A stretch of DNA of 64,000 nucleotides from assembly GCF_900177815.1 (NCBI RefSeq), contig NZ_FXAZ01000004.1, positions 372,001 to 436,000 on the forward strand, read 5' to 3'. This DNA comes from Paenibacillus aquistagni (GTDB lineage Bacteria; Bacillota; Bacilli; Paenibacillales; Paenibacillaceae). The notes under the pieces were generated by a model. That model was not told where the DNA came from. It saw nothing but the letters and a program-made list of their open reading frames with translations, and searched no databases. Below are positions 51,745 through 61,043 of the stretch, piece by piece (position 1 is the first letter of the stretch; the number at the start of each line of letters is the position of its first letter). The translations under genes and the position numbers were made by a program.

Positions 51745-53079
51745 ATGTTTCGCATGAAAGCAAGGATGTCTCTATCCGCAATGCTTCTTGCCTGCTGGAG
51801 CTGCTTCCTGGTATCTTGTTCAACAATCAACGATCGGCAAGAGGCGATTACGCTTCGAGTGATGGCGGTAGATGACTACCAATTTAATGTTCTATATAAA
51901 CAGCCCTTTGAGGCAGTACATCCTACAATTAAGCTGGAGCCGGTTATTCTCGATACCCGCTATGGCGTTACGTATGAGGAGTTCAAGCGGGTGGTGGAGA
52001 CGGAGAAACCAGACGTTCTCACGCTCACACCGAGGACGCTTCAGCAGATGGTGGAGGAACGCCAGCTGCTGAACTTGGATCCTTTGATTCAGCGGGACGG
52101 CTACAGGCTTGATGAGCTTCATCCGCCTGCTGTCCAATATTTGCGTGCCAAAGGACAAGGAAGCTTGTTTGGTTTATCTTCATATGCGAATACTGCGGCG
52201 CTTTTTTACAATAAAGACTTATTTGATCTGTATGATATGCCGCTGCCGCAAGATGGCATGTCCTGGGAGACGGTGCTGCAGCTGGCGCAGCGCTTTACTG
52301 AGCTGGAGGATGCATCCGACATTCGGGGACTGCAGCTGGGAGGATATCTATATGGCAAAGGCCTGTTTATTATGCAGATGGCCAAGGATATGCAGATTCG
52401 CTATTTGGATCCGTCCGGCAAGAAGGTCATGATTAATACCGCGATCTGGAGAGAGCTGCTGCGAACAGCAGAGAAGGCATTCAGGTCAGGCGCTGTTACC
52501 GTACAGCCGAGCCCGGATCCGGACAGCTTTATCGCAGGGAAGGCAGCGATGACGCTCGGGACGCCAGCCACAGCGCTTCGGCTAGGCAATCTCGATCAGA
52601 AGCAGGCGCGCCAGCAGGGAAAGCAGAACTTTGAATGGAAGCTGGTTACGGCTCCGGCTGTACAAGGCGGATTTTATAAAGGATCATGGTCGATTGACTC
52701 CATTCTGTCGATTGCCAGCAGCTCTGAGTACCCGGAAGAGGCATGGAGCTTCATCCAATTCATGAACAGCAAGGAACGAATAAGAAGCAGCGGCTCCCTC
52801 TGGTCCGAGCAGATGCAGGCGATTGGCGGGCGCAGCCTCGAACCATTCTATAAGTATCCACCTAAGGTAGACGTACATGAAGACAATATTCCTAGAGGCT
52901 TCAATGTTCAATTCTACATGATTGTCAACGAGCATTTTGAGCAGGTGCTGGAGCGCAAGACTTCGATTGAGGAGGCGCTCGCAGCGATTCAGAAGGAAGG
53001 CCAGCGCAAGCTCGATCAGATCTGGCAAGGGCTTGGTGACACAGAGGATGCTAAGACGGGAGCAGAGGAGGCTCCATGA
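51745..53079 (+). CDS. Orphan family 1 extracellular solute-binding lipoprotein
   Basis: A 444-aa lipoprotein with signal peptide and lipobox LVSC (Cys25). The mature part matches CUT1 sugar-binding proteins, with 'FYNKDLFDLYDMPLPQDGMSWETVLQLAQRF' region as the clearest segment. Charged C-terminal tail of Glu and Ala. ATG 51745 follows AAAGGAG at 9 nt. No permease or ATPase genes accompany it, so it either works with a transporter elsewhere or has a signalling role on the cell surface. Confidence 0.83.
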   Translation: MFRMKARMSLSAMLLACWSCFLVSCSTINDRQEAITLRVMAVDDYQFNVLYKQPFEAVHPTIKLEPVILDTRYGVTYEEFKRVVETEKPDVLTLTPRTLQQMVEERQLLNLDPLIQRDGYRLDELHPPAVQYLRAKGQGSLFGLSSYANTAALFYNKDLFDLYDMPLPQDGMSWETVLQLAQRFTELEDASDIRGLQLGGYLYGKGLFIMQMAKDMQIRYLDPSGKKVMINTAIWRELLRTAEKAFRSGAVTVQPSPDPDSFIAGKAAMTLGTPATALRLGNLDQKQARQQGKQNFEWKLVTAPAVQGGFYKGSWSIDSILSIASSSEYPEEAWSFIQFMNSKERIRSSGSLWSEQMQAIGGRSLEPFYKYPPKVDVHEDNIPRGFNVQFYMIVNEHFEQVLERKTSIEEALAAIQKEGQRKLDQIWQGLGDTEDAKTGAEEAP

Positions 53080-53574
53080 GCGGTGTATCCGTTATAGGCT
53101 TGCCGGGATCATGTGAGGTGCGCTAAGCTGCAAAAGCTGAATTTGATATGTTGTTCGAGGCAGTCCTCTTTCTCTTGTAGATAGTGGGCTGTTTTTATTT
53201 GTGACAAGAATATCAAGAAGATGAACAGTTAAAAAATGTTAATTCTATTGATTATTCATATCGTAAAATGAGGTATAAAAGAAGGCATATGGGACAACAT
53301 ACGTATAGCATTTTTTACAAAGGGGCCATTGTTCAAGCTTTATACTTATGTAGTGAAATATGCAGTTCAACATTTTAGTGGCGCTATGTATCAGTGATTT
53401 TTTTTATATGAATTGCATAACCATTCAAGTTTGTGCATACATAGTACGGGCGCATTCTGCCTATGTCTACCAGTGGTAAAATAAAGATTGAAATGGCTTT
53501 CTTTTATTAATATATTTTAAATAGCTTCAATTTTTAATGGAGCTTTATATATTCCTTAGGAGGGATTACCTTAG
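53080..53574. other. Long AT-rich leader of the nucleoside importer operon
   Basis: About 495 AT-rich bases before the BMP lipoprotein gene. A hairpin ACATAG/CTATGT with inner GGC/GCC pairing lies at about 53434-53472 and is followed by TCTACC, which recalls the J2/3 segment of purine riboswitches, but the required loops are not found. No gene or known riboswitch can be supported. Confidence 0.4.
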
Positions 53575-54678
53575 ATGAAAAAAGGGGTCTTAGCAGTACT
53601 AAGTTTGGTGTTGTCCATTACAATGCTGGCAGCGTGCGGAAGTAAAAATTCAGGGGCTGAAAATGGCAGTGATGCACCAAAAGCAAACTTCAAAGTCGGT
53701 ATGGTTACGGATGCAGGAACAATCGATGACAAGTCATTTAACCAAGGAACCTACGAAGGAATTGAAAGAGCAAACAAAGATTTCAACATGGATTATAAAT
53801 ACCTGAAGCCAGCGGGCACCACAGAGGCGGATTATACAAAAGAAATCGGAAACCTGTACGATGCAGGCTTCAAATTCATTGTAACGCCAGGCTTCAAATT
53901 CGAAACAGCTGTATTTAAAGCACAAGATAAGTATCAGGATGCCAAATTTGTTCTTATCGATGGCACGCCTCATGATGGCACGGAGCCAATGACGCCTGTA
54001 GTGAAGGAAAACACGGTTTCCATTTTCTTTGCAGAGCATGAAGCAGGCTTCTTGGCGGGTGTAGCATCTGCCCTTCACATGAAGGAAGGACAGGCTGGCT
54101 TTATCGGCGGCATGGAGATCCCACCCGTGCAGAAGTTCAACTGGGGCTTCCAGCAAGGCGTAGCCTATGCCAATGAGAACCTTGGCACAAAAGTAGAAAT
54201 CAAAGAAGAGAACGTAGTATACCAAGGGTCCTTTGACGATGTGGCAGCAGGCGGACAATTGGCTGCTCAAATGTACAACCGCGGTGTGAAGGTTATCTTC
54301 GCGGCAGCAGGCGGTGTCGGTGTTGGTGCGATTAATGAGGCGAAGACACGTGCGCAGGCAGGCAATGACGTATGGGTTGTTGGTGTTGACGTTGACCAAT
54401 ACAAAGATGGCGAATATGCAGACGGCAAATCTTCCGTATTGACTTCTGCTGTGAAGAAGATCGACCATGCGGCTTATGACATGATTAAGGCAGAATCCGA
54501 GGGCAAATTCCCTGGCGGCCAAACGCTGACATTCGATGCAAAGAACGACGGTATCGGACTTCCGGAAGAGAACCCGAACTTGAGCGATGAGATCGTGAAG
54601 CAAGTTGATGATGTGCTTGCAAAGATTAAAGAAGGCGCTATTAACGTATCTGGCGAGCAAGGCGATCTAATTAAGTAA
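53575..54678 (+). CDS. nupN: BMP family nucleoside-binding lipoprotein
   Basis: A 367-aa lipoprotein with lipobox LAAC (Cys21) and a type I periplasmic-binding fold of the BMP/PnrA/Med family, which binds purine nucleosides. Motifs: 'VGMVTDAGTIDDKSFNQGTYEG', 'GFIGGMEIPPVQKFNWGFQQG', 'VDVDQY'. It heads the operon with an ATPase and two permeases, equivalent to B. subtilis nupNOPQ (guanosine uptake). TAGGAGGG precedes ATG 53575. A terminator-like hairpin after it probably keeps the receptor in excess over the membrane subunits. Confidence 0.88.
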   Translation: MKKGVLAVLSLVLSITMLAACGSKNSGAENGSDAPKANFKVGMVTDAGTIDDKSFNQGTYEGIERANKDFNMDYKYLKPAGTTEADYTKEIGNLYDAGFKFIVTPGFKFETAVFKAQDKYQDAKFVLIDGTPHDGTEPMTPVVKENTVSIFFAEHEAGFLAGVASALHMKEGQAGFIGGMEIPPVQKFNWGFQQGVAYANENLGTKVEIKEENVVYQGSFDDVAAGGQLAAQMYNRGVKVIFAAAGGVGVGAINEAKTRAQAGNDVWVVGVDVDQYKDGEYADGKSSVLTSAVKKIDHAAYDMIKAESEGKFPGGQTLTFDAKNDGIGLPEENPNLSDEIVKQVDDVLAKIKEGAINVSGEQGDLIK

Positions 54679-54817
54679 GATCAATCTTGTGTGAGCAGCA
54701 TGCGGCTAGAGCACCGTTGATCGGCGCAGTGGCAAAGACCTGAAACAACAAAATGGATATGGCCTTCATTGCACTTGACGTCGATCAACGTATTTTTTAT
54801 GCAGGACCATGCTTGAT

Positions 54818-54844
54818 AAAGACGGAGAGGATCCGTCTTTTTTT
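54818..54844 (+). terminator. Attenuating terminator between nupN and nupO
   Basis: AAAGACGGA (54818-54826) pairs perfectly with TCCGTCTTT (54832-54840), 5-nt loop, followed by more T. It sits inside the operon, so partial read-through is expected. Confidence 0.85.
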
Positions 54845-54903
54845 GTGAGAGCGATGGATGACAACGCCCGTATGGGCAATACAGAAAGAGAGGACCCAAG
54901 ACC

Positions 54904-56433
54904 ATGGACTATGTTGTCGAGATGGTGGGCATCCGCAAGGAGTTTCCGGGAATTGTCGCAAACGACGATATTACGCTTCAGCTGAAAAGAGGAGAGATTC
55001 ACGCGCTTCTCGGAGAGAACGGCGCAGGAAAATCGACTCTCATGAGTATTTTGTTCGGCATGTATCAGCCTGATCGCGGCGTTATCAAGATCAACGATAA
55101 GGAAGTGAAGATTACGAACCCGAACGTAGCCAATCGGCTCGGAATCGGCATGGTGCATCAGCACTTCAAATTGGTTGAGACATTTACCGTAGCAGAAAAT
55201 ATCATTCTAGGCAGTGAAACGCGCCAAGGGTTCTTCTTTTTAAATACGAAATCAGCAGTCACACGAGTTGAGCAGTTGTCCAAGCAGTATGGATTGAATG
55301 TGGATGCGAATGCGAAGATCGAAGATATCTCGGTAGGGATGCAGCAGCGTGTAGAGATTCTTAAGATGCTGTACCGCAATGCAGAGGTGCTGATCTTTGA
55401 CGAGCCTACCGCGGTATTAACGCCGCAGGAGATCGAAGAGCTTCAGCATATTATGAAAAAGCTTGTGAGCGAGGGCAAGTCGATCATTCTCATTACGCAT
55501 AAGCTTAAGGAGATTAAGGCTGTCGCTGATCGCTGCACCGTCATTCGTCGCGGCAAGACGATCGGGACCGTGGATGTGGCGGAGACGAGCCGTGAGCAGA
55601 TGGCCGAGATGATGGTTGGACGCAGTGTCTCCTTCAAGGTGGACAAACAAGAAAGCAAGCCGGGGGATTCCGTGCTGGAGGTCCAATCTCTTACGGTTAA
55701 AAATAGCAAGAAGATCGAGGCGCTCAAATCCTTCACGCTGGATGTTCATGCAGGCGAGATCGTTGGCATTGCGGGCGTGGATGGCAATGGCCAGAGCGAG
55801 CTTATCGAGGCGATCACCGGCCTGAAGCAGGTGGAAAGCGGCAGTATTTTGCTGAAGGGCAAGGATATTGCGAAGCTCTCTATTCGTGAGCGCAATGAGA
55901 AGGGGATTGCCCATATTCCAGAGGACCGTCAGAAGCGCGGCTTGGTTCTGGATTATTCCATTGAAGAAAACCTGATTCTAGAGGTGTACAATAAGCCCCC
56001 TTATTCCAAGAGAGGGCTGCTGAAACCTGATGCGATTCGCAAGCATGCTAATCATATTATTGAGAGCTTTGATGTTCGCTCTGGGACAGGCGCTACCTCC
56101 ATCGTGCGCTCCATGTCTGGAGGCAACCAGCAGAAGGCGATTATCGGACGCGAGGTAGAGCGCGATCCAGATCTATTGATTGCCGTTCAGCCAACTCGAG
56201 GCCTTGATGTAGGTTCGATTGAATATATTCATAAGCGGCTTATCGAGCAGCGTGACAAGGGGAAAGCTGTGCTGCTTGTATCGCTTGAGCTAGACGAAGT
56301 GATGAATCTCTCTGATCGTATCGCGGTTATTAACAGCGGCGAGCTGGTCGGGATCGTGAACTCCTCTGAAACGAATGAACGAGAGCTCGGACTCATGATG
56401 GCCGGGTATCAAAGGGAGGAGGGAACAGCATGA
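54904..56433 (+). CDS. nupO: Nucleoside ABC transporter double ATPase
   Basis: A 509-aa fusion of two ABC domains of the RbsA/NupO type. Domain 1: Walker A GENGAGKST, signature 'ISVGMQQR', Walker B 'VLIFDEPTAVLT', H-loop 'ITHKL'. Domain 2: a relaxed Walker A (GVDGNGQSEL), a good signature 'MSGGNQQK' and a changed Walker B ('LIAVQPTRGLD') with no H-loop His ('LLVSLEL'), the usual state for this family. It energises the two permeases downstream. ATG follows GAGAGGA; the end overlaps nupP by 4 bp. Confidence 0.9.
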   Translation: MDYVVEMVGIRKEFPGIVANDDITLQLKRGEIHALLGENGAGKSTLMSILFGMYQPDRGVIKINDKEVKITNPNVANRLGIGMVHQHFKLVETFTVAENIILGSETRQGFFFLNTKSAVTRVEQLSKQYGLNVDANAKIEDISVGMQQRVEILKMLYRNAEVLIFDEPTAVLTPQEIEELQHIMKKLVSEGKSIILITHKLKEIKAVADRCTVIRRGKTIGTVDVAETSREQMAEMMVGRSVSFKVDKQESKPGDSVLEVQSLTVKNSKKIEALKSFTLDVHAGEIVGIAGVDGNGQSELIEAITGLKQVESGSILLKGKDIAKLSIRERNEKGIAHIPEDRQKRGLVLDYSIEENLILEVYNKPPYSKRGLLKPDAIRKHANHIIESFDVRSGTGATSIVRSMSGGNQQKAIIGREVERDPDLLIAVQPTRGLDVGSIEYIHKRLIEQRDKGKAVLLVSLELDEVMNLSDRIAVINSGELVGIVNSSETNERELGLMMAGYQREEGTA

Positions 56434-57485
56434 AGAACGGGATAAAATCGCTGATTGCCGTCGCCTTGGGCTTAATGGCAGGTGCTCTTCTGATGCTGTT
56501 CACAGGGCACAATCCCATCGAAGGCTATATGTATCTTCTGCAAGGCGCGTTAAAGAATCCTGAGCGGATTGGAAATATGCTCGCTACAGCAACTCCACTT
56601 ATTCTAACAGGGTTGTCCGTGGCCTTTGCCTTCCGGACAGGGCTCTTTAATATCGGTGCAGCCGGGCAAATGCTGTTTGGCGGCTTCTGTGCGACCGCAA
56701 TCGGTCTGTCGCTTGATCTGCCGCGTCCGCTGCTGCTGACGGTCATGGTTGTGGCCGGCTTTATCGGTGGAGCGCTGTGGGCATTTATTCCGGGCTTATT
56801 GAAAGCGCGGTACAATGTCCATGAGGTCGTATCCACGATCATGATGAACTGGGTCGCCTATTGGACCATCTACTATGTTGTACCGGGCTACTTCAAAGGG
56901 GCCAGCCTAGAGACGGAATCACGCCAGCTTCCGCCTGAGGCGATGCTGCATCAGCAATGGCTGACCGACCTGTTTCAAGGCTCTTATCTTAACCTTGGTT
57001 TCTTTATTGCTGTTCTTGCAGTCATCATTGTTGCATTCATTATCAACAAAACTACGCTTGGGTATGAGCTTAAAGCTGTAGGCTTCAACCGCCATTCGGC
57101 AGAATACGCGGGGATTGCGGTAAAACGCAGCATTGTGATGTCCATGCTTATCTCAGGCGGTCTGGCAGGGCTTGCAGGCGTGGCGCAATATACAGGGAAT
57201 GCCTCAAGCATTCAGATCGGCGTGCTTCCAACGCAGGGGTTCGATGGCATCGCCGTAGCACTGCTTGGCATTAACGCGCCACTCGGCGTATTCTTGTCTG
57301 CGCTCTTCTTCGGACTGCTGTATTCCGGACGCGGCTTCATGAATGCCATGACGGAGATTCCACCAGAGATTGCAGATACAATCATTGCGATTATTATTTA
57401 CTTTGCTGCTACAAGCATCTTGATCGAGCGCTTATATCAGAAGATGAAGTCGCGTCGTGCAGCGAACAAAAAGCGGGAGGAATGA
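56430..57485 (+). CDS. nupP: Nucleoside ABC transporter permease 1
   Basis: A 351-aa membrane protein of the BPD_transp_2 family (RbsC/BmpC-like) with about nine or ten helices. Family motif 'GLFNIGAAGQMLFGGF' near residue 70 and 'GYELKAVGFNRHSAEYAGIAVKR' are characteristic. It forms the translocation path as a heterodimer with the following gene product. A basic C-terminal tail faces the cytoplasm. Confidence 0.9.
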   Translation: MKNGIKSLIAVALGLMAGALLMLFTGHNPIEGYMYLLQGALKNPERIGNMLATATPLILTGLSVAFAFRTGLFNIGAAGQMLFGGFCATAIGLSLDLPRPLLLTVMVVAGFIGGALWAFIPGLLKARYNVHEVVSTIMMNWVAYWTIYYVVPGYFKGASLETESRQLPPEAMLHQQWLTDLFQGSYLNLGFFIAVLAVIIVAFIINKTTLGYELKAVGFNRHSAEYAGIAVKRSIVMSMLISGGLAGLAGVAQYTGNASSIQIGVLPTQGFDGIAVALLGINAPLGVFLSALFFGLLYSGRGFMNAMTEIPPEIADTIIAIIIYFAATSILIERLYQKMKSRRAANKKREE

Positions 57486-57489
57486 GAAC

Positions 57490-58455
57490 ATGTGGGCGAC
57501 TATTGAGCAAATATTTCCGTATGCCATTGCTTTCACGATTCCGCTTTTGATTACTGCCTTGGGCGCGCTCTTTAGTGAACGAAGCGGGGTTGTAAACATC
57601 GGTCTCGACGGATTGATGATCGTCGGTTCGTTTATCGGCGCATTGGTAGTATCACAGCTGCAGGAGGCATTCCCTGATCCTGGTGTTCCTAAAGTTGTAT
57701 TACTGTTAATTGGACTTGCGGCTGCGGCTATCGCAAGTGCGTTATTTTCTCTGCTGCATGCCTTTGCGAGCATTAATCTTAGCGCGAATCAGATCATAAG
57801 CGGTACCGCTATTAATATGATTGCTGGTGCGCTAACCATCTTCTTGGCGCGCAACATGACAGGCAGCGGCAATATACGCGTCAAAAATGGGTTCGCAACA
57901 TTTGATGTACCGATTCTATCAAAGATCCCCGTTATCGGCGAACTGTTCTTCACAAGAACGTATTTGACGACGTGGATCGTTCTGGGCATTTTGATTTTCA
58001 GCATTATTCTGTTGTATAAGACACCATTTGGCCTGCGTCTTCGTTCTTGCGGCGAGCATCCGCATGCGGCTGAGGCAGCTGGTATTCGCGTGCAGTCGAT
58101 GCGCTATGTCGGCGTTATGATCTCGGGCGCCTTCTCAGGCCTAGGCGGCGCGATTATTCTGCTGACGTACTCAGGGGAATTTACGGGCAATGTCGCAGGA
58201 CTTGGCTTCCTTGCGCTGGCTTCCTTGATCTTCGGACAATGGAAACCGATCGGCATTCTGCTTGCGACGCTGTTCTTCGGATTCGCAACTACAGTAGCCA
58301 ACGTCTCGCAGGTCATTCCATCGCTGGCGGTATTCCCGCCGGTGCTCTTGAAGATCTTCCCGTATGTGGTGACTTTGATTGCGCTGGTCATCTTCTCGAA
58401 GTCGTCCAATGCGCCAAAGGCCGTTGGCGAGCCATTTGACTCCGGCAAGAGATAA
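57490..58455 (+). CDS. nupQ: Nucleoside ABC transporter permease 2
   Basis: A 321-aa BPD_transp_2 permease with about nine helices, paralogous to the previous gene: 'SGVVNIGLDGLMIVGSFIGAL' and 'RLRSCGEHPHAAEAAGIRVQSMRY' are the matching motifs. ATG 57490 follows GGGAGGA. It closes the operon, and its 3' end is followed by the tandem hairpin repeats. Confidence 0.9.
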   Translation: MWATIEQIFPYAIAFTIPLLITALGALFSERSGVVNIGLDGLMIVGSFIGALVVSQLQEAFPDPGVPKVVLLLIGLAAAAIASALFSLLHAFASINLSANQIISGTAINMIAGALTIFLARNMTGSGNIRVKNGFATFDVPILSKIPVIGELFFTRTYLTTWIVLGILIFSIILLYKTPFGLRLRSCGEHPHAAEAAGIRVQSMRYVGVMISGAFSGLGGAIILLTYSGEFTGNVAGLGFLALASLIFGQWKPIGILLATLFFGFATTVANVSQVIPSLAVFPPVLLKIFPYVVTLIALVIFSKSSNAPKAVGEPFDSGKR

Positions 58456-58486
58456 CAGCACTGAACTCGTATTGGAAACACGGCCT

Positions 58487-58570
58487 CTGTTAGCAGCATG
58501 CAGCCTTCGGCTGGCTGTTAGCAGCATGCAGCCTTCGGCTGGCTGTTAGCAGCATGCAGCCTTCGGCTGG
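58487..58570. repeat. Three tandem 28-bp hairpin repeats
   Basis: Three identical copies of a 28-bp unit at 58487-58514, 58515-58542 and 58543-58570, followed by a partial fourth (CTGTAAGCAG) and GGGGCTTTTTT. Each unit contains CAGC and CAGCC pairing with GGCTG and GCTG, a 9-bp stem with a small bulge. The array probably acts as a stacked terminator or mRNA 3' stabiliser for the nup operon. Confidence 0.85.
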
Positions 58571-58789
58571 CTGTAAGCAGGGGCTTTTTTGCATGACAAG
58601 AAGATGAGATCACGTCGAGCAACAGTTAACGCGCATGGTGTGTCGTCCGAGCGTCGACGTAGTGCCTCGCAGCAGTCATCATTACACCGCTCGCTAGGGA
58701 GATGCACGCGGTAATAAAGATTGCCGCCGCTGCATTTGCAATCCAACTGCTTCCCGTTGATAATAAGGTCAAAGGGGAGGGATGAACGG
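58571..58789. other. Intergenic region before acpS
   Basis: Begins with the T-rich end of the hairpin array (TTTTTT at about 58594) and then shows no supported gene or recognisable regulatory element until the acpS ribosome site. Confidence 0.4.
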
Positions 58790-59188
58790 ATGATATATGG
58801 AATTGGACATGACATTCTTGAGGTCGATCGGGTCAAAAAGATTGTGGAAAGCCAAAGCGGGGCTCGCTTTATTCAAAAGGTGCTGACGGAGCAGGAGCGG
58901 GCGCTGCTAAGTGAGAAGGAGCCAAGACGAACGGAATATGTAGCTGGCCGATTTGCCGTCAAGGAAGCCGTTGTGAAGGCGTTTGGCTGCGGCATCTCAA
59001 GCCAGATCGGCCTGCTCGACATCGAGGTGCTGCCTGATGCGGCAGGCAAGCCGGTAGCGAGGCTTCATCCTGCCTCTTGGCAGCGACTAGGGCTCGCTCA
59101 GGAGCGATTCAACATCCATGTCAGCATCTCTCATCAGCCAGGCATGGCCTCTGCCTTCTGCATTGTGGAGCAGCAGGACAGCAATTGA
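58790..59188 (+). CDS. acpS: Holo-[acyl-carrier-protein] synthase
   Basis: A 132-aa cytoplasmic phosphopantetheinyl transferase that attaches 4'-phosphopantetheine from CoA to acyl carrier protein. Metal-binding Asp8 is in 'GIGHDILEVDR' and the conserved Glu is in 'GRFAVKEAVVKAFG', with 'NIHVSISHQPGMASAF' at the C-terminus. ATG 58790 follows AAAGGGGAGGG. In Bacillus acpS often precedes alr; here it stands alone. Confidence 0.95.
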   Translation: MIYGIGHDILEVDRVKKIVESQSGARFIQKVLTEQERALLSEKEPRRTEYVAGRFAVKEAVVKAFGCGISSQIGLLDIEVLPDAAGKPVARLHPASWQRLGLAQERFNIHVSISHQPGMASAFCIVEQQDSN

Positions 59189-59191
59189 ACG

Positions 59192-59230
59192 AAGGACCTT
59201 GTCTCTTATTGAAGATGAGATAAGGTCCTT
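59192..59230. terminator. Terminator after acpS
   Basis: AAGGACCTTGTCTC (59192-59205) pairs with GAGATAAGGTCCTT (59217-59230) with a G-U pair. The tail is poor in T, but the long stem lies between convergent genes. Confidence 0.6.
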
Positions 59231-59324
59231 CGTCTATACATGAGGTTAAGAACCTGTCACTAGAGCTGCCTTTATCCGGGCAATCATTGGCTCAGCCTAT
59301 TCGATTCATGGCGTTAGGAAGCAG

Positions 59325-59723
59325 TTAGGCCGCAGGCTCGTTAGCAGATTCGGCTGCATTGGATTTGAGGGTGGACAGCCACTCCGCAACTTTGTCGATG
59401 TCGCCCTCTTCCATGGATCGTCCGACCTGAGGCATGCGTTTGCCTCCGTTGTGAATTTTGTCTATGATCTCTTCTTTGGTCATGTTGTCCCCAATCGTCT
59501 GAAGATTCGTATCCTTGCCCATGCGTCCCTCCAGATTGCCCCCATGGCACTGAAGGCAGCTCTGCTTATATACATTCGCCGCCTCAGCTGGCGCGCTATT
59601 CAAAATGTTCGACGAGGAGCTGCCTGAAGAACTGCTGGAAGCCCCGCATGCGGTCAACAGCGCGCCCAAGCATAATGCACTAATAAGAATACCGAAGCTT
59701 CTAGAAAAAGATAAGCTGCGCAT
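59325..59723 (-). CDS. Lipoprotein cytochrome c (c551/CccB-like)
   Basis: A 132-aa small cytochrome c anchored by a lipid. Signal peptide with lipobox LTAC, a Ser-rich linker of about 15 residues, then a class I cytochrome c domain with haem motif CLQCH and a distal Met in 'GGKRMPQVG'. It is comparable to B. subtilis CccB or cytochrome c551 and would carry electrons to a cytochrome c oxidase on the outer face of the membrane. ATG 59723 follows AGGAAGGGG; the frame extends to 59819 without a ribosome site. It is divergent from mutY. Confidence 0.88.
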   Translation of the reverse strand: MRSLSFSRSFGILISALCLGALLTACGASSSSSGSSSSNILNSAPAEAANVYKQSCLQCHGGNLEGRMGKDTNLQTIGDNMTKEEIIDKIHNGGKRMPQVGRSMEEGDIDKVAEWLSTLKSNAAESANEPAA

Positions 59724-59885
59724 ATGAAACCCCTTCCTGTACATGATATTTCTTATATTTTTAGTATGGATGCCATGGAAGAATAAGACAAGACGAAAAG
59801 GTGTCATTTGGAAGAACATTTATAGGGATGCAGGTGTGATATAATAGACAGCGGACTTTGACATTAACATGATATGGAGGCCGTC

Positions 59886-61001
59886 ATGGACGAACAACAA
59901 GCTTTTTTCAGCCGTGAGCTATTGCGCTGGTACCATGAGAACCGTCGTGATCTCCCTTGGCGGCGCGGGCATAATCCTTACTATACATGGGTATCGGAGA
60001 TCATGCTTCAGCAGACACGAGTAGATACAGTCATTCCTTATTTTGAGCGCTTTATCTCCAAGTTCCCGACGGCAACAGCCCTAGCGGATGCGAAAGAGGA
60101 GGATGTGCTGAAGGCATGGGAAGGACTCGGCTATTACTCGCGAGCCCGCAACCTGCAGGCTGCAGCCCGTGAGGTGAAGGAGCGATACGCAGGAGAGGTT
60201 CCAGATGATGTCGCTGCTGTTTCCTCGTTGAAGGGGATTGGCCCTTATACCGCAGGCGCCATCATGAGCATTGCCTTCAATCGTAATGAGCCCGCTGTAG
60301 ATGGGAACGTGATGCGGGTGCTGTCGCGATTTTTCCGTCTGCATGATGACATCGCGAAGCCCAGCACGCGCGTGAAAATTGAAAAGGTAGCGAGAGCGCT
60401 TATTCCAGATGGACATGCCTCTCACTTCAATCAAGCCTTAATGGAGCTTGGTGCGCTGACCTGTACGCCGAAGTCGCCGTCATGCCTCTTATGTCCGGTC
60501 ATGGAGCATTGTGAGGGACGGCTGGCAGGCGAAGAGCTGCTGCTTCCGATTAAGACGAAGGCGAAGCCGCCGAAGCCGGAAGTTCGCTTCGCGGCTCTGG
60601 TCGAAGGCATGGGCCGTCACGAAGGGCAGCTGTTGATCAGGAAGCGCCCAGACACAGGTCTCTTGGCGCGGATGTGGGAGCTGCCGCATGTGCTTGCCCA
60701 GAAGCAGACAAGCAAAGGCAGCACCACGCAGGAGGCGGCCATGGATCAGGTGCGTGAGCTGCTGTTCCAAGAAGGAATCCATGCAGAGCCTGTTGAGGCT
60801 TATTGCGATGCGGAGCATACCTTTAGTCATATTCAATGGCAGATGCGCGTATATCGCTGTAAGGCTTTAAGCGAGATGGCACTGCCGCCTGGATATGCAT
60901 ATATCGAACGCGAGCATATGGCGGAATATGCTTTTCCGAACTTGTTTGTGAAGCTGATTCAAGGGTATTTTGAAGAGCAGCAATCGGTACGAAATGGCTA
61001 A
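59886..61001 (+). CDS. mutY: A/G-specific adenine DNA glycosylase
   Basis: A 371-aa base-excision repair enzyme removing adenine paired with 8-oxoguanine. The N-terminal HhH-GPD domain has the catalytic Glu in 'SEIMLQQTRVDTV', helix-hairpin-helix 'LKGIGPYTAGAI' and catalytic Asp in 'AVDGNVMRVL'. The cysteine motif 'CTPKSPSCLLCPVMEHC' binds a 4Fe-4S cluster. The C-terminal NUDIX-like domain (from about residue 235) recognises 8-oxoguanine. ATG 59886 is chosen because GGAGG lies just upstream, which would be inside a frame starting at 59874. Confidence 0.94.
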   Translation: MDEQQAFFSRELLRWYHENRRDLPWRRGHNPYYTWVSEIMLQQTRVDTVIPYFERFISKFPTATALADAKEEDVLKAWEGLGYYSRARNLQAAAREVKERYAGEVPDDVAAVSSLKGIGPYTAGAIMSIAFNRNEPAVDGNVMRVLSRFFRLHDDIAKPSTRVKIEKVARALIPDGHASHFNQALMELGALTCTPKSPSCLLCPVMEHCEGRLAGEELLLPIKTKAKPPKPEVRFAALVEGMGRHEGQLLIRKRPDTGLLARMWELPHVLAQKQTSKGSTTQEAAMDQVRELLFQEGIHAEPVEAYCDAEHTFSHIQWQMRVYRCKALSEMALPPGYAYIEREHMAEYAFPNLFVKLIQGYFEEQQSVRNG

Positions 61002-61043
61002 CGAATACCGAATTGCATGCATAAGTAGCAAGGAGAGATAACG

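Noticed and set aside
53434-53500. Possible purine riboswitch before the BMP lipoprotein gene
   Set aside because: Only a stem and TCTACC-like segment are present; the two kissing loops and the P1 helix of the purine aptamer are not found.
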